Assembly (NCBI GenBank): GCA_020355945.1
Contig: CP070627.1
Coordinates: 8,217,178-8,246,197 of the forward strand
Source of the DNA: Candidatus Aminicenantota bacterium
GTDB lineage: Bacteria > Acidobacteriota > Aminicenantia > UBA2199
Reading direction: 5' to 3'
Length of the DNA: 29,020 nt
Each line of letters begins with the position of its first letter. Position 1 is the first letter of the stretch. Under the pieces are notes generated by a model. It saw nothing but the letters and a program-made list of their open reading frames with translations. It was not told the DNA's origin and ran no database searches. A program made the position numbers and the translations under genes. Positions 6,927 through 13,480 of the stretch are shown here, one piece after another.

Positions 6927-8323
6927 CCATTGAGCCTGTCACCCGTATCGAGGGTCATGCCCGTATTACCATCAAGAAAGATGATGCCGACAAAATTCTT
7001 GGCGCTCACCTAGAAGTAATGGAATTACGGGGATTTGAGAAGCTGCTCCAGGGCATGGAAATCGATAAAATGCCCTTAGTCACTGCCAGGATTTGCGGCG
7101 TGTGTCCGGTGGCCCATCATATCGCCTCATCAAAAGCTTTGGATGCCTGTTATCAAACTCACCCCCCCCCGGCCGGACAGGCGTATCGGCACATCCTCCT
7201 GTTGGGTCACCTGGTTCATTCCCATGCTTTGAGCCTGTTTGTACTTTCAGGACCGGATATCTTCCTGGGAATCGATGTGCCGGCGGAACAGCGAAACATC
7301 GTTCACCTGGCAAGTGTTAAGCCGGACCTGACAAAGAAAGCCCTGCGCCTTCGCACCATCGGGCAGTTGGTGGTTGAAACCCTGGGGGGTCGGGGAATCC
7401 ACCCGGTAACCTCGGTGGCAGGCGGGGTCACCAGGTCCATGACCCATGACGAAAAAAAGAAAATCATCAACTGGATCCAGGAAGGGAAAATATTAGTAAA
7501 AGAACTGTTAGCAACCGTGCGCCAGGCCCTGCGAGCCCTGGAAAAAAAATGCCCAGAATATAAGCTGCAGGTTTACAATGCAGCCCATGTGGATGCAGGG
7601 GGCAACTGGGATATTTATGGAGATCACTTAACCGTCAAAGATGCAAATGGAGCAGACATTGTTGATTTTACCGCCCAGCAGTATGCGGATTATTTCGAAG
7701 AAAAAACCTTTGAAGACAGTTATATGAAGAATGTCAGCTTGAAGTTGAACAATTCCCTGGAAAAATTCTGGGTAGGACCACTGGCGCGATTGAATGTATC
7801 CAACTCCCTGGGCAGTGAATGGGCGGACAAGGAAAGGGAAATACTATTCACTCATTTTGGCCAGCCGGTGAGTTCTCCTATTGCCCTGCATGAGGCGCGA
7901 TTGATCGAGATTATCGCCGCCCTGCAAAAATTAAAAATGCTTATTTTAGACCCCGGTCTTGGACAGGGCGTGTGGCGTCATGAGATTAAAAATAAACCCG
8001 GGGCCGGTATTGGTTCTGTGGAAGCACCCCGCGGCGTGTTGGTTCATCACTATGAAACGGATGAAGATGGAAAAGTCAGCGGCGTCAACCTCATTGTAGC
8101 CACCCAGAACAACTATCTTGCCATTGATGATGCACTGGCACAGGCCGCAGCAAATTACCTGGCATCCGCTTCCGCTCCTGATGGACAAATATTAAATGGT
8201 GTGGAACATGCATTACGCATGTTCGATCCCTGTTTGGCTTGTGCCACTCATCGCATCGGGCATATGCCCATCGAGATATCGGTCTATAAACAGGATACAC
8301 TGGTTCGCCGCATAAGGAGTTGA
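6914..8323 (+). CDS. [NiFe] hydrogenase large (catalytic) subunit, group 3
   Basis: The large subunit holds the Ni-Fe active site. The start ATG at 6914 follows AGGAGG at 6901-6906; the frame is open much further upstream but that part overlaps the small subunit and is not protein-like. The 469-residue product has RIEGH at 11-15, the L1 motif RICGVC with C61 and C64, and the L2 motif DPCLACATH with C440, C443 and H446. All four nickel-ligand cysteines are present. Twenty-three residues follow H446, the usual place for removal by a maturation endopeptidase; no such protease and no hyp genes lie in the window. A run of nine C near 7172-7180 is in frame. Group 3 membership is judged from motifs and subunit sizes; the electron partner is not settled. 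Confidence 0.94.
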   Translation: MSVVTIEPVTRIEGHARITIKKDDADKILGAHLEVMELRGFEKLLQGMEIDKMPLVTARICGVCPVAHHIASSKALDACYQTHPPPAGQAYRHILLLGHLVHSHALSLFVLSGPDIFLGIDVPAEQRNIVHLASVKPDLTKKALRLRTIGQLVVETLGGRGIHPVTSVAGGVTRSMTHDEKKKIINWIQEGKILVKELLATVRQALRALEKKCPEYKLQVYNAAHVDAGGNWDIYGDHLTVKDANGADIVDFTAQQYADYFEEKTFEDSYMKNVSLKLNNSLEKFWVGPLARLNVSNSLGSEWADKEREILFTHFGQPVSSPIALHEARLIEIIAALQKLKMLILDPGLGQGVWRHEIKNKPGAGIGSVEAPRGVLVHHYETDEDGKVSGVNLIVATQNNYLAIDDALAQAAANYLASASAPDGQILNGVEHALRMFDPCLACATHRIGHMPIEISVYKQDTLVRRIRS

Positions 8324-8325
8324 AT

Positions 8326-9048
8326 ATGGCTCAAATTAATATCGATGAAAAAGCCTGTCGAGGATGTGAGTTATGTGTGGATGAATGCCCTACAAAGGTT
8401 TTTGAGTACGATGCGGAAAACAACCTGCCGGTGATTGCACGAAAAGACGATTGTATTGAGTGTCTCAGTTGTTACTATATTTGTCCTTCTACTGCCATCG
8501 GCCTTGAAGATGTCGAAATATCCGGGGAGTTTTACCGGGACCTTTCCATCCAGGAGAGAATAAAGAAATTTTTATTGGCCCGGGACCCTTATATGGGCCG
8601 GGAATTAATTGCCCATGACTATGAACAAGCGTTAAAAGATATGTTTGTCCGTATCCAGGCCATGTCGGATGTATATCATCATATAGCCGGTAAAAGTCTT
8701 CCTGCCTTGGGCACGTCTGCGGGCCAGGTGATGGCCCGGCAATTCCCTGCTGTCAAACCCATTAACACGATTGAAGATGCTTTAAAGGCATTACAAGTAG
8801 AGCTTAACCCGGCGTGGGTATTCAGCTTTGATCTTGCCAACAACGGCAGCAGCCTGAAAATTAAGATAGAGGATTGTTTTGTGCGGGAGTCCTGTCAATT
8901 TTTAGAGCGGCCATTGGGTGAAAATTTATGTGTGCTATTTGGGGGGTATATGATGGGTTATCTTTTTGCGAGGATATCGCAGCGATTAAAGATCATGAAT
9001 GTGAATCCCGGGAGTTCCTGCACATATGAGATTAAGATATTTAGCTAA
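8326..9048 (+). CDS. 2[4Fe-4S] ferredoxin fused to a V4R-like three-cysteine domain
   Basis: The ATG at 8326 is chosen because AAGGAG at 8314-8319 fits it, and it lies 2 bp after the large-subunit stop. Residues 1-60 form a bacterial-type ferredoxin with two CxxCxxCxxxCP motifs (C11, C14, C17, C21 and C43, C46, C49, C53). A helical linker follows. Residues about 145-240 repeat the domain of the gene at 5416, with C184, C202 and C232 (EDCFVRESC, LCVLFGGYMMGYLFAR, GSSCTYEIKIF). The position directly after the large subunit suggests it is the electron-transfer partner of this hydrogenase. Whether the second domain binds a ligand, a metal or another protein is unknown. I know no named family with this fusion. 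Confidence 0.85.
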   Translation: MAQINIDEKACRGCELCVDECPTKVFEYDAENNLPVIARKDDCIECLSCYYICPSTAIGLEDVEISGEFYRDLSIQERIKKFLLARDPYMGRELIAHDYEQALKDMFVRIQAMSDVYHHIAGKSLPALGTSAGQVMARQFPAVKPINTIEDALKALQVELNPAWVFSFDLANNGSSLKIKIEDCFVRESCQFLERPLGENLCVLFGGYMMGYLFARISQRLKIMNVNPGSSCTYEIKIFS

Positions 9049-9087
9049 TTTAAGATAAGAAGTATTGAAAGAACAGGAGGTTTGAAT

Positions 9088-9375
9088 TTGGCTAAAGTAA
9101 GAAAACATGTGATAATTAAGGGGTTGGTCCAGGGGGTATGGTTTCGGGCCACTACCCAGGACCAGGCCCTGGCCCACCAGGTGACCGGTTGGGTAAAGAA
9201 CACTTCTGACGGCAATGTAGAAGCAGTTTTTGAAGGTGAAGTAGAGGACGTGGAAAAAGTAATTCAATGGTGTCACCAGGGCCCCAGTGGAGCCCGCGTT
9301 AAAGACGTAGAAGTAGAAACTGAAGAATACAAAGGTGAGTATTCTACTTTTTCAATAAAAAGCTCTTATTGGTGA
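9088..9375 (+). CDS. acyP: Acylphosphatase
   Basis: Hydrolyses acyl phosphates such as acetyl or carbamoyl phosphate. The TTG at 9088 is preferred over the TTG at 9082 because CAGGAGG ends at 9080, giving 7-nt spacing. The 95-residue product is full length for the family, with the phosphate loop KGLVQGVWFR (catalytic R20) and the conserved GWVKNTSDGNVE (N38). It lies 39 bp after the ferredoxin fusion and is probably the last gene of the operon. HypF, a hydrogenase maturation enzyme, starts with an acylphosphatase domain that acts on carbamoyl phosphate, so the location next to a hydrogenase may or may not be chance. Confidence 0.95.
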   Translation: MAKVRKHVIIKGLVQGVWFRATTQDQALAHQVTGWVKNTSDGNVEAVFEGEVEDVEKVIQWCHQGPSGARVKDVEVETEEYKGEYSTFSIKSSYW

Positions 9376-9430
9376 TATAGTGAAGTAGTATATTTTGTGT
9401 ATTTTGCCTCTTTTGTGGTTAACTTTTACA

Positions 9431-10501
9431 TCAGTTCGTGGTGGTGGCTGCTGTATCCTCAGTCACTTCCACACCTACCCGCACTTTGGCTGCTTCAATA
9501 ATCTCTTTAAATCCTTTATCTTGTTCCCGGGACGGTAGGTTCTTAGCTTTATGATTGTAATACAAATCCCGCAAGTATTCAAAGGCTTTGGAGTTTTCGT
9601 CCAGGCTGGACAGTATAAAAGCATCAGCAAAATATTGAATGCCTTTATCAATATCTTTCTTATGTACCAGTCTCCCGATATTCATCGCGGTCTTAATATC
9701 TCTATTGGTTTTATAAGCCAGTTCAAAATAATAGACGGCTTTATCCTTATCGCCTTTTTTGTAATATGATGCGCCTAAAAAACTGGCAAATCGACTGTTG
9801 GGATTGGTCTCATCAAAAACCTTCCCAACAATGGCAATGGCATCGTCCAACTTATTGTTTTTATACAATTGACCCACTAAAGAAAACAACAACCTGGAGG
9901 AATTCTCCGATTTATCCTCCATATAGGCCGCAACTGCTTTTTGTGCGGATTCTTTAATGGTTTCCAGGTTTTCTTTGTCCCTGGAAAACAATGTCATGGC
10001 CTGTATCCTGTAACCCGAGGCAATATAATAAGCTTTGTAGGTTTTTACAAATTCCTCTATTTTTTCTTTTTCCAGGTCCGAATTTTTTGCTTTATCAATC
10101 ACCCAATTGGTGAGCTCAATCATTGAATCGGCATAATCATAGGCTTTTTGCAGGTCTTTTTGTGATGCCTGGTAAGAATTGGCAAGTGCATAGAGTAAAT
10201 TCAGTTTATTGGTGGCGGGTATTTCTGCAAATTCCAATGCCTTTTCACCATAGGTAATGGCTTCATGGTAATTTTTAACCTGGAATAGTGTCTCTGCCAG
10301 TTGGATATAGATGAATTTGATGTAATGATCTTGTTGTTGTCCGTACAACCCTTCATATTGCTTCAGCAGTTGGATTTTCATTTGCGGATCTGTTTCGGAC
10401 ACGGCTTTGATATATAAATCTTGCCTGTCCAGGGGAGATGAGGCAAAGAAAATCGAACCTACCAGGAGCATGATGCCCATGAATATAACTTTTTTCTTCA
10501 T
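9431..10501 (-). CDS. Secreted TPR-repeat protein
   Basis: The start is taken at 10501 because GGAGGA lies just before that ATG; an ATG four codons earlier has no room for it. The 356-residue product begins with a signal peptide (MKKKVIFMGIMLLVGSIFFA). The rest is helical with several tetratricopeptide-like units, clearest at IYIQLAETLFQVKNYHEAIT and FASFLGASYYKKGDKDKAVY, and an acidic/threonine tail. TPR proteins of this kind serve as periplasmic scaffolds; no specific partner is visible. It is a single-gene unit transcribed toward the hydrogenase operon, with about 55 bp between the two 3' ends. Confidence 0.85.
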   Translation of the reverse strand: MKKKVIFMGIMLLVGSIFFASSPLDRQDLYIKAVSETDPQMKIQLLKQYEGLYGQQQDHYIKFIYIQLAETLFQVKNYHEAITYGEKALEFAEIPATNKLNLLYALANSYQASQKDLQKAYDYADSMIELTNWVIDKAKNSDLEKEKIEEFVKTYKAYYIASGYRIQAMTLFSRDKENLETIKESAQKAVAAYMEDKSENSSRLLFSLVGQLYKNNKLDDAIAIVGKVFDETNPNSRFASFLGASYYKKGDKDKAVYYFELAYKTNRDIKTAMNIGRLVHKKDIDKGIQYFADAFILSSLDENSKAFEYLRDLYYNHKAKNLPSREQDKGFKEIIEAAKVRVGVEVTEDTAATTTN

Positions 10502-10542
10502 TGATTCCTCCATTATTTTTTATTTCTTCAATTACCATATAT

Positions 10543-10571
10543 ATAATAAATGAAAAAGCCAATTTTGTCAA
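10543..10571 (-). promoter_or_regulatory. Sigma70-type promoter of the TPR gene
   Basis: On the minus strand TTGACA (10571-10566), 17-bp spacer, TATTAT (10548-10543). The predicted start lies about 35 nt before the ATG. Confidence 0.7.
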
Positions 10572-10668
10572 CTTTTAAACGATTCATTGTACCTCCTATT
10601 TGTTATTTTTCTTTTTCACTAAATTATACGGGGGGAAGGCTGAAATTTGGACATTGGACAGTTTGCTG

Positions 10669-10686
10669 ATAAACCTATAGGTTTAT
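10669..10686. repeat. 18-bp perfect palindrome
   Basis: ATAAACCTATAGGTTTAT reads the same on both strands. It lies in a non-coding stretch about 100 bp upstream of the TPR-gene promoter. It could be a regulator-binding site; nothing else identifies it. Confidence 0.5.
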
Positions 10687-10756
10687 TGACTAAAAAATAA
10701 ATTACCTGTCCGCACCGCGGCAAAGCCACAACCAAAAAGGTTCTGCCTTGTCCGGG

Positions 10757-10936
10757 AAATTACAAATTACAAACCACAAATTACAAACAAATTACAAATC
10801 CCAAATTACAAATTACAAACAAAGAGGAGCCCTACGGGCAAATTTTATACGCCTTCGGCGAGGATTATAAAACAGCATTTTAAAGCCCGATAGGGCTGTT
10901 TGTAATTTTGGACATTGTAATTTGTAATTTTAAAAA
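10757..10936. repeat. Composite intergenic repeat with AAATTACAAA tandem units and nested inverted repeats
   Basis: The 568-bp gap 10502-11069 holds no convincing gene. From 10757 to 10821 the unit AAATTACAAA recurs five or six times with short variations. Inside is AGCCCTACGGGC (10828-10839) paired with GCCCGATAGGGCT (10885-10897), around a small CGCC-ttc-GGCG hairpin (10850-10860). The right side, TGTTTGTAATTTTGG and TTGTAATTTGTAATTTT, is the inverted complement of the tandem units. The whole thus forms a large imperfect hairpin. Minus-strand frames through it contain no protein signature. It looks like a miniature inverted-repeat or dispersed palindromic element. Confidence 0.6.
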
Positions 10937-11069
10937 TTCTGCCATTTTCTGGCAAAATTTTACTATTAGGTAACCATTCTACTATTAAGAACTTGCATTG
11001 GAAGCGGTTAAGGTTAAAACCAGAGCAATGAAACAAAAGTTTGTTTTTTGGGCAAACTTTCACAAGTTA

Positions 11070-11840
11070 TTAGTAAAAAGGTTCCTGCCCGCCGGAGACA
11101 CCCCTCGGCGAAGGCAAGGGGAGAGGGTTGACTATATGACCTGAAGCATCCATATGGTCGATCCACTTAAAATCCTCTGTCATCGCCTGGTTGGGTTTAA
11201 ATTGGAGTTTGTACCGGGTATGGCGATTGCCAGGAACGTAATACCCCAGGTACAGCCATTCAATTCCCATTGCTTTTGCTATTTCAATCTCTTTATATAC
11301 TGAATATTTCCCCGGGCTGAATCGTGCGTATTTTTCATCAAAATAGCAGTAGACCGCAGACATGGTATTGGCGGTGATATCCAGGTGGGAAAGGGCTGCC
11401 AATTTCGTGCCATCCTTTATGGCGAGCATACGATTAAAGGTGAAGGGATGAAAGAAACTTTTAACATAAAGTTCATAAGATTCGTATATCTGGCGCCTAA
11501 ACCTCCTTTTGTGTTGATTGTACAACTCAAAGGACTCTATTGTCGGAACCGGCTGCTCGAGGGTTACGTTAAAATGCTTATTGCGATTATATAATCGGCG
11601 TACTGATTTTGATGGTGAAAATTGTTGAACCGGGATGCGAATGGAGATACACTTACGGCAGTGTTTGCAAAGGGGTCTGAAAAATATTTCACCAAAATGC
11701 CGATATCCCATACCTAAGAGCATTTCGTGGTCCTGGTCCTCCATATCTTTTATAAGGAGGGTTTCGCTAATAGAGATCATATACTCCAGGTACGGGCACT
11801 CCTCGATAACCGGCTGCAACAGCACACCTTTTATACTCAT
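11070..11840 (-). CDS. bpt: Aminoacyl-tRNA-protein transferase (Bpt/Ate family)
   Basis: Members add leucine or arginine from the charged tRNA to the N-terminus of proteins, marking them for ClpAP-type degradation. The 256-residue product has the N-terminal half with CPYLEYMISISETLL, then GYRHFGEIFFRPLCKHCRKC and FSPSKSVRR. The C-terminal half (GNAT fold) has AVYCYFD, LGYYVPGNRHTRYK and FKPNQ. These match the family and its length. Whether it transfers leucine or arginine cannot be told here. The ATG at 11840 has a GAGGA site 8-12 nt upstream. The last 18 or so residues (PLPLPSPRGVSGGQEPFY) are encoded by an intergenic repeat, not by family sequence. The gene stands alone. Confidence 0.9.
   Translation of the reverse strand: MSIKGVLLQPVIEECPYLEYMISISETLLIKDMEDQDHEMLLGMGYRHFGEIFFRPLCKHCRKCISIRIPVQQFSPSKSVRRLYNRNKHFNVTLEQPVPTIESFELYNQHKRRFRRQIYESYELYVKSFFHPFTFNRMLAIKDGTKLAALSHLDITANTMSAVYCYFDEKYARFSPGKYSVYKEIEIAKAMGIEWLYLGYYVPGNRHTRYKLQFKPNQAMTEDFKWIDHMDASGHIVNPLPLPSPRGVSGGQEPFY
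11074..11099 (-). repeat. Copy of the CTCCGGCGG...AACCTTTTT repeat inside the 3' end of bpt
   Basis: On the minus strand GTCTCCGGCGGGCAGGAACC followed by TTTTTA. It matches the plus-strand element at 11917-11943 in inverted orientation, so the two flank bpt. Confidence 0.55.
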
Positions 11841-11916
11841 TCAATATGTCCTCAACACTTATAAAAATTTCACCCTATATTATATCATAGAAAACATCCC
11901 TATTCTGTTTTTTTTT

Positions 11917-12024
11917 GCCTCCGGCGGCCAAAAACCTTTTTGAAAAAAGGTTTCTGGACTTCCAAAAACTTTTTATTAATCCTGGAGGCCTTAATCGGTC
12001 TACCATGCCATGGGACCGAACGGG
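11917..12024. repeat. Dispersed intergenic repeat with three hairpins
   Basis: It starts with GCCTCCGGCGGCC, followed by a near-perfect hairpin AAACCTTTTT-ga-AAAAAGGTTT (11932-11953), then TTCTGGACTTCC, then CCTGGAGGCCTTAATCGGTC and the palindromic ACCATGCCATGG and GGACCGAACGGG to 12024. A second copy of the right part is at 27260-27338, and the middle part recurs inverted near 25345-25380. The first hairpin could end transcription. The element abuts the promoter of the M16 gene. Confidence 0.6.
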
Positions 12025-12026
12025 TT

Positions 12027-12055
12027 TTGACAATTGGGGGGAGATTTGATATCAT
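12027..12055 (+). promoter_or_regulatory. Promoter predicted to give a leaderless mRNA for the M16 pair
   Basis: TTGACA at 12027-12032, 17-bp spacer, TATCAT at 12050-12055, then GGACAA and the ATG at 12062. The expected start is the A of that ATG. A GGGGGGAG run lies in the spacer, upstream of the predicted start, so it would not be in the mRNA. Confidence 0.6.
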
Positions 12056-12061
12056 GGACAA

Positions 12062-13468
12062 ATGAAAGATTTAAAAATGAAAATCACCGGTTTTTTTCTC
12101 CTGGTTTTTTTGACTGCCCTATTCCCGACTGCGGCTGACAATACCGCCGCTGAGACAAAAAAACACTATATCCTGGATAACGGGTTGAGCGTGTATATAC
12201 AAAAAAGGGAACATATCCCTATGGTAAATATGGTCTTTGCCATCAACGTAGGTTCAAAAGATGAGATTGAAAAAACCAGCGGCATGGTCCATTTGCTGGA
12301 ACACTTGATCCTCCTGGGGCCGACAGAATTTCACACCACTGAGGAGCTTAACCTGGAAATGAGACGACACGGTGCCTATTTTAACGCCCATACCAGTCAT
12401 GACCTCATGACTTTTGAATCTTCGCTGCCAGCTCAATATTGGGAATTTGGTCTCAATATGTTAAAGGAAAAGTTGTTTCATTCCAAATTCACCCCACAGC
12501 AATCGGATAGAGAAAAAGGGATCATATTTGAAGAGATTTCGCAGCACCACGATGATCCCTTTACCCTGGGAACCTCCCTGGTACTTCAACATCTTTTTAA
12601 TGACCACCCCTATCAACAGCCGATTTTTGGGGACCAACAGGTGATCGAGAAAACCACCGTTGAAGAAATAAACAATTTTTATAAAAAATATTTTGTTCCT
12701 GCTAACTGTTCCCTGGCTGTGGTGGGAGATGTAAACCTTGAGCAGGTTGACAATAAAATCCAACAGGTGTTGGGGCAGTTGGAAAAAAAAGAAAAACCAG
12801 GGTTTGATTTCAAACCGACACCGCCGTTGAAAAAAAGTGTGAAAGTCAGCCAACACCTGGATATCAAAGAAGCACGCATGGTGTTTGGATTCCATGCGCC
12901 TGCCCTGGCCCACCCGGAGCAATTAAGCCTGGATATTCTAAAAATTATACTGGGAAGAGGAATCAATCCGCTGCTGGCAAGAGCGTTATTCCAAAGAGGA
13001 AAACCACTGACTTACAGCCTTCACACCCGCTATGTGGCCCTGGAATACGGAGGGGCTTTTTTGATTTACCTCACACTGGAACCCAAAAACGTGAAAAGAG
13101 TCCAAATAGAACTGATAAAATTTTTAAAAACCTTATGGAAATTCAATTATTCGCTAAACGATTATCCATTGAGAGAGCAAACCAATGTCACGGATTACCT
13201 GGAAGCGGCTAAGAGCCAGATGAAATTTTCTCACCAACAATTCCAGGAACTGGGACTTAACTTAGCTGCCAACTATGCCAGGTATACGCTTTTCTATGCA
13301 AAGCATAAAGATGAGATCGACGGCAAACGGGAACCCTATATGAAGCGAGTCGAAAAAACCACATCCTCGGATTTGCGGGACGCTGCCTCCCGCTATCTGA
13401 GCGGGGGAAAATACGTATTGGTGACCATCTTACCGGAGAAAAAGGAAGATAGGAAAAAAGAAAAATAG
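12062..13468 (+). CDS. M16 family zinc peptidase, catalytic member
   Basis: A 468-residue insulinase-type (M16B) protease. A signal peptide covers about residues 1-26 (FFLLVFLTALFPTAA), placing the enzyme in the periplasm or at the membrane. The inverted zinc motif HLLEH is at 77-81 and the third ligand at E157 in EKGIIFEEI, the canonical 76-residue distance, so the site looks intact. The C-terminal half carries the inactive-domain fold with LFQRGKPLTYSL. The next gene, 12 bp downstream, encodes the partner that lacks the zinc site; such alpha/beta pairs form heterodimers that degrade peptides. The substrate is unknown. Confidence 0.92.
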   Translation: MKDLKMKITGFFLLVFLTALFPTAADNTAAETKKHYILDNGLSVYIQKREHIPMVNMVFAINVGSKDEIEKTSGMVHLLEHLILLGPTEFHTTEELNLEMRRHGAYFNAHTSHDLMTFESSLPAQYWEFGLNMLKEKLFHSKFTPQQSDREKGIIFEEISQHHDDPFTLGTSLVLQHLFNDHPYQQPIFGDQQVIEKTTVEEINNFYKKYFVPANCSLAVVGDVNLEQVDNKIQQVLGQLEKKEKPGFDFKPTPPLKKSVKVSQHLDIKEARMVFGFHAPALAHPEQLSLDILKIILGRGINPLLARALFQRGKPLTYSLHTRYVALEYGGAFLIYLTLEPKNVKRVQIELIKFLKTLWKFNYSLNDYPLREQTNVTDYLEAAKSQMKFSHQQFQELGLNLAANYARYTLFYAKHKDEIDGKREPYMKRVEKTTSSDLRDAASRYLSGGKYVLVTILPEKKEDRKKEK

Positions 13469-13480
13469 GAAGAAAGGAAG

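Noticed and set aside
7171..7182. Possible frameshift at the run of nine C in the large subunit
   Set aside because: The frame is continuous with family sequence on both sides (DACYQTHPPPAGQAYRHI), so the run is read through correctly.
10757..10821. CRISPR-like array
   Set aside because: Units are about 10 bp with no spacers of even length and no cas genes; it is a simple tandem repeat.
10845..11063. A 72-residue minus-strand reading frame
   Set aside because: It runs through the composite repeat and lacks a ribosome site and any recognisable motif.
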